Source: Burkholderia anthina
GTDB lineage: Bacteria; Pseudomonadota; Gammaproteobacteria; Burkholderiales; Burkholderiaceae
Direction of reading: 5' to 3'
DNA length: 64,000 nt
NCBI RefSeq assembly: GCF_902498995.1
Contig: NZ_CABVLY010000025.1
Span: 52,670 to 116,669, forward strand
Part shown: positions 22,003 to 31,157 of the stretch, in pieces
Layout of the letters: each line of letters starts with the position of its first letter
How positions within the stretch are numbered: position 1 is the stretch's first letter
Made by a program: the position numbers and the translations under genes
The notes under the pieces: model-generated
Told to the model about the DNA's origin: nothing
The model's database searches: none
What the model saw: only the letters and a program-made list of their open reading frames with translations

Positions 22003-22779
22003 GTGCGCTTCGCCAGCCTCGGTAGCGGCAGCGAAGGCAACGCGCTGGTCGTCGAGGCCTCGAGCGGTACGACGACCACCCGCGTGCTCCTCGACTGCGG
22101 CTTTTCAGCAAAGGAGGTCGAGCGCCGGCTCGGCCGCCTGAATCTCGGCATCGACGATCTCGATGCGATCCTCATCACCCACGAACACAGCGACCACGTC
22201 GGCAGTGCGCTGACGCTCGCGCGGCGCGGGTCGCTGCCGCTCTACATGAGCTGGGGCACGGCACGCGCGGTGGGCGCGGACGAGGCCGATGTCGATCTCC
22301 ACGTGCTGTGGGGCGACGAGACGGCTTCGATACGCGATCTGGCCGTCATGCCCTATACGGTGCCCCACGACGCGCGGGAACCGCTCCAGTTCGTCTTCAT
22401 GGACGGCTGCAGCCGGCTCGGCGTGCTGACCGACGTCGGGATGGCCACGTCGCACATCACGACCGTCCTGAGCGGCTGCGACGCGCTGGTGCTCGAATCC
22501 AACCACGATACCGCGATGCTCGCGGGAAGCCGCTACCCGCAGTCGCTGAAGGCGCGGATCGGTGGCAATCACGGCCACCTGAGCAACGATGCGGCGGCCG
22601 GTATCCTTGCATCGCTCGAACGCAGCCGTTTGCGGCATCTGGTTGCGGCGCACCTGAGCCAGCAGAACAATCGGCCGGAGCTGGCCCGCCAGGCGTTGGC
22701 CGGCGTGCTGGGAACGGACGGGGAGGAAGTGGTCGTGGCCACGCAGGATGCGGGCTTCGACTGGCTGACGCTCGACTGA
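22003..22779 (+). CDS. MBL-fold metallo-hydrolase, WalJ/YycJ-like
   Basis: A 258-residue metallo-beta-lactamase-fold protein. The N-terminus RFASLGSGSEGNALVVE and the zinc motif HEHSDH (60-65) match the WalJ/YycJ group of putative exonuclease-type MBL proteins; ESNHD and a later VAAHLSQQNN segment supply other ligands. The GTG start at 22003 is nearly fused to the bamC stop at 21999, implying coupled translation. The gene ends before a strong terminator. Confidence 0.87.
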   Translation: MRFASLGSGSEGNALVVEASSGTTTTRVLLDCGFSAKEVERRLGRLNLGIDDLDAILITHEHSDHVGSALTLARRGSLPLYMSWGTARAVGADEADVDLHVLWGDETASIRDLAVMPYTVPHDAREPLQFVFMDGCSRLGVLTDVGMATSHITTVLSGCDALVLESNHDTAMLAGSRYPQSLKARIGGNHGHLSNDAAAGILASLERSRLRHLVAAHLSQQNNRPELARQALAGVLGTDGEEVVVATQDAGFDWLTLD

Positions 22780-22850
22780 GCGGGGCGGGCGGCGGCGCCT
22801 GGGCCGATCGGACGGTTGTCCGGCGCGATGCGCGGAATCGGCAGACGTAA

Positions 22851-22880
22851 AAAAACCGGCCCCTCGGGCCGGTTTTTTTT
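22851..22880. terminator. Bidirectional rho-independent terminator
   Basis: CCGGCCC/GGGCCGG stem (22856-22872) flanked by A- and T-runs, between the convergent metallo-hydrolase and Ala/Ser-rich lipoprotein genes. Confidence 0.9.
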
Positions 22881-22896
22881 CAGCTGACGCTGAGGC

Positions 22897-23160
22897 TTAC
22901 TGGCTTGCGCCCGAAGCCGGAGCAGCCGCGGCAGCCGAAGCGTCCGACGCTGCAGCAGCCGTTGCGTCGCTCGCAGCAGCCACTGCCGACGAAGCAGCAG
23001 CAGCAGCGTCGCTCGCAGCACCAGCAACTGCCGAAGCAGCCGACGAAGCAGCAGCCGATGCGTCGCTAGCAGCCGACGAAGCAGCTTGATCAGCGCTCTT
23101 GTTGCAAGCAGCCAGTGCAACAGCAGCCAACAGGGAAGCTACGAGGAGGGATTTCTTCAT
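22897..23160 (-). CDS. Ala/Ser-rich small lipoprotein
   Basis: An 87-residue predicted lipoprotein: MKKSLLVASLLAAVALAAC signal with lipobox LAAC (C19), followed by a tail built almost only of Ala, Ser, Asp, Thr and Val in a loose (A/S)ASDA repeat. I start it at 23160 because AAAAGGA lies at proper distance; the GTG two codons upstream is too close to that site. The composition suggests an amphipathic alanine-zipper helix like Lpp or phasin-type proteins, but this is inference. It ends against a shared terminator. Confidence 0.8.
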   Translation of the reverse strand: MKKSLLVASLLAAVALAACNKSADQAASSAASDASAAASSAASAVAGAASDAAAAASSAVAAASDATAAAASDASAAAAAPASGASQ

Positions 23161-23389
23161 GATCACGTCCTTTTATGGTTAAAGGTAAGCAACAGCGCGA
23201 AACAATACCGGTAATGTGCTCCAACACCGACCTGGGCCGCTGGTGGAGACGCACTTCTAGAGCGTGAATCTTCCCTACGGCTTGGGCGGAAATTATATGC
23301 ACTTTCCTATCGACCGTCGACAAATGCGGGGTCAATACGTTGTCTTTCCCATACAGAATTTGATCTGTACGGGCATACGGGGCGGCCCA

Positions 23390-24607
23390 CTAAACCCGGT
23401 TTCCGACCCGTATCCAGCCCGCACAATACCACTCGTGCAGCAAGGCTGTCATTGAGGGAACCCGGGATAGTGTTACAAACCGTTTCGCCTCCATCCGGCG
23501 CAGATTGGCCAGTTCGGGCAGCCATTCACCGGCCTGCTCGAGCGGTTCTTCCTCGCCATTAACGAAGTACGAGCGCGCGTTATACATCAATGCGGCGCGT
23601 CTGTCGAGATACACGCCACGGCGTGACGCCTGGGCAACGAAAGCGGCCTCGGACAGCGGGCGTGCCGGCGGCTCGAATACGACGTTCGATTTCGGCTCGC
23701 TCAGGTAGCAGCCGAGGAATTGCGCGACGTCGCGCTTGCGCCAGCGGATCGCATCGACGATCTCGGCGACGCGTTCGACCATCGCAGGCGGGAGTTCGGC
23801 TGGCGAGCCGACCGCGGGCTGCTTCGGATCGCGGTAGAGGGTGTCGCCGTGCTCGTCGCGCAGGCCGCCGCGCTCCGCGAGGTAGTACAGGAACTGCGCG
23901 CCCAACTCCCCGGCGGACGGCGCCCGAAAGCCGATCGAGCAGGTCATGCATTCGCCTTCGGCCACGCCGTCGTGCGCGATGTGCGGTGGCAGGTACAGCA
24001 TGTCGCCGGGTTCCAGCACCCATTCGTCGCTCGGCTCGAAATGCTCGAGGATCTTCAGCGGCACGTCCGGCTGCAGCGACAGATCCTTCTGGGCGCCGAT
24101 GCGCCAGCGGCGCCGGCCTTCGACCTGCAGCAGGAACACGTCGTACGAATCGAAGTGCGGGCCGACGCCGCCGCCGTCCGTCGCATACGAGATCATCAGG
24201 TCGTCGAGGCGTGCGTCGGGGACGAAGCGGAAGCGGTCGAGCAGCGCGCGTGCCGCGTCGACGTGCAGGTCCAGCCCTTGCACGAGCAAGGACCAGGACT
24301 TGCGCGAAACGGCCGGCAGCGAACCCGGTTCGAACGGACCGTGCGCCAGTTGCCACTTGTTACGAAAATGCGTGATCAGTCGCGATTCCGCGTCATAGTC
24401 GGCAGCCAGCTCGAACAGCGCGTCGCGCGTGACCGGCGCCTTCACGCCGGGAATCGCCTGGCGGATCAGCAGCGGCTTTTTCTGCCAGTAGCGGCGCATG
24501 AATTGCGCCGGCGTAAGCCCACCGAGCAGCGGCGTGGGAAGATCGGGGGACGGCGCGCCGAGCGCGGCGGCGGCATCCTGCGGTTCGGCTTGAGACCGGT
24601 TGCGCAT
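23390..24607 (-). CDS. Cupin/JmjC-type ribosomal oxygenase-like protein (YcfD/RoxA family)
   Basis: A 405-residue protein resembling E. coli YcfD (RoxA), a 2-oxoglutarate/Fe(II) oxygenase that hydroxylates an arginine of ribosomal protein L16. Iron ligands fit H151, D153 (GPHFDSYD) and H212 (IAHDG), and LPPHIAHDG is family-typical. The N-terminal 20 residues are a low-complexity extension. The ATG at 24607 is preferred; the frame runs 15 codons further upstream into the slyD leader. It is divergent from slyD with only about 32 bp between starts, so their promoters overlap. Confidence 0.87.
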   Translation of the reverse strand: MRNRSQAEPQDAAAALGAPSPDLPTPLLGGLTPAQFMRRYWQKKPLLIRQAIPGVKAPVTRDALFELAADYDAESRLITHFRNKWQLAHGPFEPGSLPAVSRKSWSLLVQGLDLHVDAARALLDRFRFVPDARLDDLMISYATDGGGVGPHFDSYDVFLLQVEGRRRWRIGAQKDLSLQPDVPLKILEHFEPSDEWVLEPGDMLYLPPHIAHDGVAEGECMTCSIGFRAPSAGELGAQFLYYLAERGGLRDEHGDTLYRDPKQPAVGSPAELPPAMVERVAEIVDAIRWRKRDVAQFLGCYLSEPKSNVVFEPPARPLSEAAFVAQASRRGVYLDRRAALMYNARSYFVNGEEEPLEQAGEWLPELANLRRMEAKRFVTLSRVPSMTALLHEWYCAGWIRVGNRV

Positions 24608-24609
24608 CG

Positions 24610-24615
24610 TATAAT
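24610..24615 (+). promoter_or_regulatory. Probable -10 element of slyD promoter
   Basis: TATAAT located 24 bp before the slyD ATG, inside the short divergent region and within the first codons' vicinity of the cupin gene. A -35 at ideal spacing is not evident. Confidence 0.5.
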
Positions 24616-24639
24616 GAGACTTGTATTTGGGAGAATTGG

Positions 24640-25182
24640 ATGAAAATCGCAAAAAACACCGTCGTATCGGTCACTTACAAGCTGTCGGATGCACAAGGCA
24701 ATCTGATCGAGGAAAGCGACGAGCCGATGATCTATCTGCACGGCGGCTATGATGGCACGTTCCCCAAGATCGAGGAACAGCTCGACGGCCAGGAGCCGGG
24801 TTACCAGGCGCAGGTTCAGCTCGAACCGCAGGACGCATTCGGCGACTACGATCCCGAACTCGTGAAGATCGAGCCGCGCGATCGTTTTCCCGAGCCGCTC
24901 GAAGTGGGCATGCAGTTCGAAGGCACGCCGGAAGACGGCGACGAGGAAGTCGATTCGCTGATCTACACGGTCACCGACATCGCCGAAGACAAAGTCGTGC
25001 TCGACGGCAACCACCCGCTCGCGGGCATGGCGCTGCGCTTTGCGCTCACCGTGAAGGACGTGCGCGAAGCGACCGAAGACGAGATCGAGCATGAGCACGC
25101 GCACGGCGCGGAAGGGCTGGAAATCGTCGACGAGGATGAAGACGAGGACGGCGACGCGCCGTCAGGGCGTACCCTGCACTGA
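24640..25182 (+). CDS. slyD: FKBP-type peptidyl-prolyl isomerase SlyD
   Basis: Cytoplasmic prolyl isomerase and chaperone. The 180-residue protein starts MKIAKNTVVSVTYKLSD, has the IF (insert-in-flap) chaperone domain around 70-130, ends its FKBP fold with NHPLAGMALRF, and has a tail rich in Asp, Glu and His (HEHAHGAEG, EDEDED). The tail is shorter in His and Cys than in E. coli SlyD, so metal binding may be weaker. Its last 21 bp overlap the 3' end of the convergent metallophosphoesterase gene. Confidence 0.9.
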   Translation: MKIAKNTVVSVTYKLSDAQGNLIEESDEPMIYLHGGYDGTFPKIEEQLDGQEPGYQAQVQLEPQDAFGDYDPELVKIEPRDRFPEPLEVGMQFEGTPEDGDEEVDSLIYTVTDIAEDKVVLDGNHPLAGMALRFALTVKDVREATEDEIEHEHAHGAEGLEIVDEDEDEDGDAPSGRTLH

Positions 25183-26433
25183 ACTGTCCGGCAGGCCCGG
25201 CGCCGGCCCTGAAGCAGGGGGCGGCGCGGGCCACGATGCACCACCCGGCATCGTGCCGTCGCCTTGCAGCGGCGGCGCGACCGACGACGAGTCGGGCAGG
25301 GCCGGCAACGCCGGAATTTCCGGCATCTGGGGCAGCGGGACATCGTCGCGCGGCACGAGCGGCAGCGCGGGCGGGATCGGCAGGTTCTTCGGCACGTCCT
25401 GCAGGCTCACGTTGAAGATGGTCTGCCGGGCCGGCGAGACGCTCACCTTCACCCATTGATTCGCTGGATGGCGCGGTCCGATCGCGACGCGCGTCACATT
25501 GCCCACCAGCGCACCGTCGTCCGCATGCAGCGGGCGATCGATCAGGAATCCGTTCGCGAGCGGCTCGCTGCTTGCGTGCATCACCAGTATCGGGCCGCGG
25601 AATGCCGCTGCCGCCTTCACCAGCGTTCGTTTCAGTTCACGGAAGCCGTCGCGCGCGCGCGGCCGGTTGAAACGCAGCCATGCAAACCGTTCCGCGCGAT
25701 CGTAGCGATCGAACTGCGGATCGCCTTCGAAAATCACCACCATCGCACGCGCTTCGCGCCGCTTCGCATATTCGGCCGCATGGTCGATCCAGAAATCGTT
25801 CGCGATGATGCGGTCTTCGAATTCGCCGTTGCGGCCGCCGGCGGTCAGGAAGTGGTTGTTCGGCGCCGGTGCGTTCAGCGCGACGTAGACGACGTCGTCG
25901 TGCATCCAGCGCGCGTTCTCGCGATACGGCCGGAATCGGGCAACCTCGCTTTCGCGCGTGATCGGCAGTGCGCCGGTGTCGGGCAGCGCTGCATCGGCGA
26001 GCAGTGTCTGACGGAGGAAGTCCAGTCGCTCGACGGGATCGTAGCTGCCGCCTGCCGCGGTGTTGCACGTCACCCAGTCGTCGTGGCCGGGGATGAACAC
26101 GAGCGGTACGCGCGACGCGTCCAGGATCGCGCCGCGCTGCATATAGAGCGAGTCGCGGCACGCTTCCTTCGCGCCCTTGATGTCGCCTGCATAGACGACG
26201 AAGGCCAGGTTGCGCTCGCGCGCGATCGATTCGAGCAGTCGTTGCGCCGCCGGCTCGTCGGCGGGCACGCTGATGACACCCGAGATGACCGCGAACGAAT
26301 AGGGCGGGGCCGCGCGCTTGGGTGGCGCGGCCTGCGCGCCGGCCTGCGCCAGCAGGAGCGCGGCCGCGGCGAGCGCGGCGGCGACGCGGGCCGGCCGGCC
26401 CGACGGGAGGCGTTTAGGCGTGCCCGTCGGCAT
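25162..26433 (-). CDS. Exported metallophosphoesterase-like protein
   Basis: A 423-residue protein with a probable signal peptide (hydrophobic stretch about 18-36 ending AGAQA). The core has calcineurin-like motifs YAGDIKG and IPGHDDW, and a later VMHASSEP with a possible metal-binding histidine. The usual first motif, D-x-H, is not present; the corresponding strand reads FAVISGVI. The last 70 residues are Pro-rich. The start at 26433 overlaps the mutS end by 20 bp, so it is translationally tied to mutS, and the 3' end overlaps slyD on the other strand. Activity is uncertain. Confidence 0.78.
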   Translation of the reverse strand: MPTGTPKRLPSGRPARVAAALAAAALLLAQAGAQAAPPKRAAPPYSFAVISGVISVPADEPAAQRLLESIARERNLAFVVYAGDIKGAKEACRDSLYMQRGAILDASRVPLVFIPGHDDWVTCNTAAGGSYDPVERLDFLRQTLLADAALPDTGALPITRESEVARFRPYRENARWMHDDVVYVALNAPAPNNHFLTAGGRNGEFEDRIIANDFWIDHAAEYAKRREARAMVVIFEGDPQFDRYDRAERFAWLRFNRPRARDGFRELKRTLVKAAAAFRGPILVMHASSEPLANGFLIDRPLHADDGALVGNVTRVAIGPRHPANQWVKVSVSPARQTIFNVSLQDVPKNLPIPPALPLVPRDDVPLPQMPEIPALPALPDSSSVAPPLQGDGTMPGGASWPAPPPASGPAPGLPDSSVQGTP

Positions 26434-29071
26434 CGTGCGAACGGACCAGCGTGCGCAGTTCGTACAGCAGGTCGAGGGCGTCGCGCGGCTTGAGATCGTC
26501 GGGATCGATGTCGCGCAGCCTTTCGAGTGCCGGATGCGGGATGTCGGACGGCGCCGGCGCATCCGCGCATTCGAATTCGTCGGCTGCCGCCGGCGGCGCG
26601 CTGAACAGGTCGAGCTGCGGCGTGTGCTGCGTGGCCGACTGCTGTTCGAGATACGCGAGATGCTTGCGCGCGGCGCGAATCACGGGTGCCGGAACGCCCG
26701 CGAGCTGCGCAACCTGCAGCCCGTAGCTCTGGTTCGCCGGCCCTTCGTTGACTGCGTGCAGGAACACGATGCCATGACCGTGCTCGACGGCAGACAGGTG
26801 GACGTTGGCCGCTTGCGGGAATTCGGCCGGCAGTTGCGTCAGCTCGAAGTAGTGCGTCGCGAACAGTGTGTAGCAGCCGTTTTGCGCGAGCAGATGGCGC
26901 GCGATGGCCCAGGCGAGTGCGAGGCCGTCGAACGTCGACGTGCCGCGGCCGATTTCGTCCATCAGCACGAGGCTTTGCGGCGTCGCGTCGTTGAGGATCG
27001 CCGCCGCTTCGGTCATCTCGACCATGAACGTCGAGCGGCCGCCGGCGAGGTCGTCGGCCGCGCCGATTCGCGTGAAGATGCGGTCGATCGGGCCGAAGCA
27101 TGCCGATTTCGCGGGCACGTAGCTGCCGACGTACGCCATCAGCGCGATCAGCGCGGTTTGCCGCATGAACGTCGACTTGCCGCCCATGTTCGGGCCGGTG
27201 ATCAGCAGCAGCTTGCGTTCGGTGCCGAACCGGCAGTCGTTCGCGATGAACTGCTCGACCTGCGCTTCCACGACCGGGTGACGCCCCTGTTCGATCTCGA
27301 TGCCGATTTCGTCGGTGAAGGTGGGCGCGACCCAGTCGAGCGTGCGGGCGCGCTCGGCGAACGCGGCGAGCACGTCGAGCTCCGCGAGTGCCGACGCGAC
27401 GCGCTGGCACTCGGGAATGAACGGCAGCAACGCCTGCAGCACGCCGTCGTACAGCGCGCGTTCGCGTGCCAGCGCACGTTCCTGGGCGGACAGCGCCTTG
27501 TCCTCGAAGGTCTTCAGTTCGGGCGTGATGTAGCGCTCGGCGTTCTTCAGCGTCTGGCGACGGCGATAGTCGTCGGGCACCTTGTCGGTCTGGCCGCGCG
27601 TGACCTCGATGTAGAAGCCGTGCACCTTGTTGTATTCGACCCGCAGGTTCGCGATGCCGGTGCGCGTGCGCTCGCGTGCCTCGAGATCGATCAGGAACTG
27701 TCCGCAGTTCTCTGAAATGTCGCGCAGCTCGTCGAGTTCCGCATCGTAGCCGCGTGCGATCACGCCGCCGTCACGCACCATTGCGGCCGGCTCGGGCGCG
27801 ATCGCGCTCGTCAGCAGGTCGAGGCATTCGGCGGGCGGCGCGAGCGCCGCGTCGACGCGCGTGAGCGCATCCGCGTTCGCGACGATCGCGCTGATGCGCT
27901 CGCGCAATGCCGGCAGGGCCGCGAACGTGTCGCGCAGGCTCGACAGGTCGCGCGGCCGCGCGGACAGCAGGGCCAGGCGCCCGGTGATCCGCTCGACGTC
28001 CGCGATCTGGCGCAGCGCGCTGCGCAGTGCATCCAGGCTCGCGTTCGCGGGTGCCTCGAGCAGCGCGCCGATCGCCTGCTGGCGCGACTGCGCGGCGACC
28101 GACGCACGCGGCGGATGATGCAGCCAGTGACGCAGCAGGCGGCTGCCCATCGTCGTGCAGCAGGTGTCGAGCAGCGAATACAGCGTCGGCGATTCGGTGC
28201 CGCGCAGCGTTTCGGTCAGTTCGAGGTTGCGGCGCGTTGCCGGATCGAGGCCGATGTATTCCGTTTCGTTCTCGACCTTCAGGCTGCGCACGTGACGCAG
28301 CTGCTGACCTTGCGTCGCGGCCGCGTACAGCAACAGCGCGCCCGCCGCGCCGCATGCGCTCGTCAGCGAATGCGCGCCGAAACCGTCGAGGCCGGCGACG
28401 TCGAGCTGGTCGCACAGACGCTGCGTGCCCGAGGCGATGTCGAAGTGCCACGCGGGTACGCGCTTGATCGCACCGGCGCTTGCCGGTACGGCGTCGGTCG
28501 CGCCGTCCGCCGTCAGGATCTCGGCCGGCCGGATGCGTTCGAGTGCGGCGCCGAGCTGGTCCGGTTCGATTTCGGCGAGCCGCAGTGCGCCGCTCGCGAG
28601 GTTCAGCCAGGCGAGGCCGATATTGACCGCGATGCCGCGCTTGTTGTGACCGGAGCACATCGCGAGCAGGTAGACGTCGTTCTTGTCGGACAACAGCGCG
28701 GCATCGGTCAGCGTGCCGGGCGTGACGACGCGCACGACCTTGCGCTCGACCGGCCCTTTCGACGTGGCCGGGTCGCCGATCTGCTCGCAGATCGCGACCG
28801 ATTCGCCCATCTTCACGAGCTTCGCCAGATACTGTTCGACCGCGTGATGCGGGACGCCGGCCATCTTGATCGGCGTGCCGGCCGATGCGCCGCGCTGCGT
28901 GAGGGTCAGGTCGAGCAGGCGCGCGGCTTTCTCCGCGTCGTCGAAGAACAGCTCGTAGAAGTCGCCCATCCGGTAGAAGACGAGCGTGTCGGGATGATCG
29001 GCCTTGATGCGCAGGTACTGCTGCATCATCGGGGTGTGGCCTGCAAAGGCCTCGGGCGACAGCGTGGTCAT
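26414..29071 (-). CDS. mutS: DNA mismatch repair protein MutS
   Basis: Recognises mismatches and small loops and recruits MutL. The 885-residue protein has the full MutS layout: mismatch-binding domain with the Phe-x-Glu motif in FYRMGDFYELF (about 33-43), connector, core and clamp domains, then the ATPase with Walker A GPNMGGKST (about 620-630), DEIGRGTSTFDG and the C-terminal dimer region. Length is normal. The gene downstream overlaps its stop. Upstream is a stretch of about 450 bp without genes. Confidence 0.97.
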   Translation of the reverse strand: MTTLSPEAFAGHTPMMQQYLRIKADHPDTLVFYRMGDFYELFFDDAEKAARLLDLTLTQRGASAGTPIKMAGVPHHAVEQYLAKLVKMGESVAICEQIGDPATSKGPVERKVVRVVTPGTLTDAALLSDKNDVYLLAMCSGHNKRGIAVNIGLAWLNLASGALRLAEIEPDQLGAALERIRPAEILTADGATDAVPASAGAIKRVPAWHFDIASGTQRLCDQLDVAGLDGFGAHSLTSACGAAGALLLYAAATQGQQLRHVRSLKVENETEYIGLDPATRRNLELTETLRGTESPTLYSLLDTCCTTMGSRLLRHWLHHPPRASVAAQSRQQAIGALLEAPANASLDALRSALRQIADVERITGRLALLSARPRDLSSLRDTFAALPALRERISAIVANADALTRVDAALAPPAECLDLLTSAIAPEPAAMVRDGGVIARGYDAELDELRDISENCGQFLIDLEARERTRTGIANLRVEYNKVHGFYIEVTRGQTDKVPDDYRRRQTLKNAERYITPELKTFEDKALSAQERALARERALYDGVLQALLPFIPECQRVASALAELDVLAAFAERARTLDWVAPTFTDEIGIEIEQGRHPVVEAQVEQFIANDCRFGTERKLLLITGPNMGGKSTFMRQTALIALMAYVGSYVPAKSACFGPIDRIFTRIGAADDLAGGRSTFMVEMTEAAAILNDATPQSLVLMDEIGRGTSTFDGLALAWAIARHLLAQNGCYTLFATHYFELTQLPAEFPQAANVHLSAVEHGHGIVFLHAVNEGPANQSYGLQVAQLAGVPAPVIRAARKHLAYLEQQSATQHTPQLDLFSAPPAAADEFECADAPAPSDIPHPALERLRDIDPDDLKPRDALDLLYELRTLVRSHDADGHA

Positions 29072-29521
29072 AGATCCGGCGTAAAGTTGTTGCTTGAGTT
29101 GCCCGAGTTTACCAGTGGCTCCGGTCGTTACGGCCGATGTTCGCCAATCGGACAGTTTCGGTCCGCGATTCGAAGGTCGTCTTTATCTTTTTCAACCGCT
29201 CGCTGCAGGGGCCTGCGGACGGCGGCGCCCCAGGAATCCGAGGTGCGGGGACAGATGCAACGGGCGCTGAGCGTGCCGGGCGACGCAACGGACGAGCGGT
29301 CCCGCATTCAGCACGCCGATGCCGGGATCGTCGTCGAAGGCCTGCTTCATTGCATCATGCATTGAAGAGACGGGCACGCGGGCAGACCGAAGCGCAGCGG
29401 CAGGTGGCGTAGCGAGCCGCACACCGATCGAAACCGACGGCGGCGCGGTGATTCCGATCTCCCGGCAATCGAGAACGCGGGACGCATCCTGAACGCCGGC
29501 GGCATCGAATCAGTCTTCAGG
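29072..29521. other. Gene-poor stretch between galU and mutS
   Basis: 450 bp with no gene I can support. It holds the mutS promoter and the end of galU. A minus-strand open frame (29192-29422, 76 codons, containing MHDAMKQAFDDDPGIGVL) has no ribosome site and no recognised homologue; it may be chance or a decayed gene. Confidence 0.5.
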
Positions 29522-30406
29522 TCATTCCGCCGGCGTCGCGTGCGCCCGTGCAGCCAGATACGCGGTGAAATCACTCCCGACCTCGGGATGGCGGAGCGCG
29601 AAATCGACCGTCGCTTTCAGGTAGCCGAGCTTGCTGCCGCAATCGTATCGGGTGCCGGCGTACCGATAGGCGAGAACCTGCTCTTCTGCGAGCAACGCCT
29701 GAATCCCGTCCGTCAATTGAAGCTCGCCACCCGCGCCGGGTTTCAGTCCGCGCAGATGTTTGAAAATCCGCGGTTTGAGAATATAGCGGCCGACGACGCC
29801 GAGATTGGACGGTGCGACATCGGGTGCCGGTTTTTCGACGATTCCGGACATCTTGATGATCGACTCCTCCCATTCTTTACCGTCGACCACCCCATACGAT
29901 TTCGTATCGGACGGCGGGATTTCTTCGACGCCGATAACCGAGCTATGGTAATGATCGAACACATCGACCATTTGTTTCATGACGGGCGGTTCACCGTCGA
30001 GCAGGTCGTCGGCCAGAATGACCGCGAATGGATGATCGCCGACGAGCTTTTCAGCGCAGAGCACGGCATGTCCGAGCCCGAGTGCTTCGGGCTGTCGTAC
30101 GTAAAAGCAGTCCACGTTGCGCGGCTTGATGCTGCGCACGAGATTCAGCAGTTTTTCTTTGCCGCGGGCTTCGAGTTCTGCTTCGACCTCGTACGATTTA
30201 TCGAAATGATCTTCGATGGCACGCTTGCTTCGGCCCGTGACAAAGATCATTTCGGTGATCCCGGCGGCGATCGCTTCCTCGACGGCGTACTGAATCAGCG
30301 GTTTATCGACGACGGGCAGCATTTCTTTGGGGCTGGCCTTGGTTGCCGGCAGAAAGCGTGTGCCTAAACCGGCTACGGGGAAAACTGCTTTCGTTACTCT
30401 TAGCAT
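29522..30406 (-). CDS. galU: UTP--glucose-1-phosphate uridylyltransferase
   Basis: Makes UDP-glucose for lipopolysaccharide, exopolysaccharide and trehalose-related pathways. The 294-residue protein begins KAVFPVAGLGTRFLPATKA, the nucleotide-binding signature, with SPKEMLPVVDKPLIQY following, and ends with the GGELQLTDGI and YDCGSKLGY segments typical of GalU. Length is normal. It stands alone on the minus strand, with about 750 bp of sequence without a supported gene upstream. Confidence 0.96.
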   Translation of the reverse strand: MLRVTKAVFPVAGLGTRFLPATKASPKEMLPVVDKPLIQYAVEEAIAAGITEMIFVTGRSKRAIEDHFDKSYEVEAELEARGKEKLLNLVRSIKPRNVDCFYVRQPEALGLGHAVLCAEKLVGDHPFAVILADDLLDGEPPVMKQMVDVFDHYHSSVIGVEEIPPSDTKSYGVVDGKEWEESIIKMSGIVEKPAPDVAPSNLGVVGRYILKPRIFKHLRGLKPGAGGELQLTDGIQALLAEEQVLAYRYAGTRYDCGSKLGYLKATVDFALRHPEVGSDFTAYLAARAHATPAE

Positions 30407-31157
30407 TGCATTTTCCTGATAGGAGTCGTCGCGGCTCCGGACGAATTACCGAAGCAGTGCGTCCGACCGTCTTTCGTCCACCCGAATGAATGGCCTGTCG
30501 GGTTTTATTATGGATCGGGATTTTCAACCGGCACGCGAATGCCGCGCCAACGGAAACGGGAGTCTACTGAAGCGTCGCGCTATTGAAAAGCCGGGAGGTA
30601 ACTTGGCTGGATCAAACGGGTATCGGAATCCACCTGTTCTGCGATGACCATTCAATAACATCCGGTCGTCATGAAAAGACGCAGGTACCGCCCGGATTTT
30701 CTTGCTGGAGCGCGGGCGCCGCATGACCGACGCGGCAACGAATACCTGCAAGGCGGTCGCGCCCGGAGCGCCACCACATCGCCGTGCCCGATCGCCGCGT
30801 GCGCGCGTTATCGAGGTCGTGGCAGGCAGGCGCGAACGCGCTCGAGGTTCAACTGCGGAGGGGGCATCGTGCGCGGCGATGACCGGGCGGTCGTCTGGTG
30901 CGCAAACCGGGAGGAGGGTGTTTGCAGCCGGAGGAATGGCCATGGAGGCGAGTGCGGCCCGGCGTGGGAAGATCAGCAACGGCGCGGTCGGCTTTGCGTT
31001 TCAGCTCGCTGCCTTCCGACGGCTTTAACGAGGTGGCCGCTACGCGCGGCTCGTCTGGACAGGGTGGCGCCGCGCGAGCGCCCCATGTTGCGTTGTCAGG
31101 TTCGGCTCGGCACACGAATCTTCGTGTGCCGAGCCTTTCCGGCAACTTTCCGGCAAC
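30407..31157. other. Gene-poor stretch upstream of galU
   Basis: About 750 bp with no supported gene. Open frames exist on both strands (for example 30524-30979 minus and 30702-31028 plus) but they are Arg/Ala/Pro-rich, lack ribosome sites and match no family I know. The part next to galU (30407-30700) is lower in GC and should hold its promoter. A perfect inverted repeat lies at 31104-31135. Confidence 0.5.
31104..31135. repeat. Perfect 15-bp inverted repeat
   Basis: GGCTCGGCACACGAA and its exact complement are separated by 2 nt. It is just downstream of the FAD-protein gene (minus strand). Only a short T-run (TTT) follows on the plus side, so it may be a terminator or an RNA-stabilising hairpin. 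Confidence 0.7.

Noticed and set aside
22897..23160. Repetitive GCAGCA-like sequence that could look like a repeat array
   Set aside because: It is the coding sequence of an Ala/Ser-rich lipoprotein with signal peptide and lipobox; no direct repeats with unique spacers, so not CRISPR.
29192..29422. 76-codon minus-strand frame between mutS and galU
   Set aside because: No ribosome site and no known homologue; kept only as a remark on the gene-poor stretch.
29540..30367. Plus-strand open frame of 275 codons opposite galU
   Set aside because: galU on the minus strand is full length with clear motifs; the antisense product has no recognised family.
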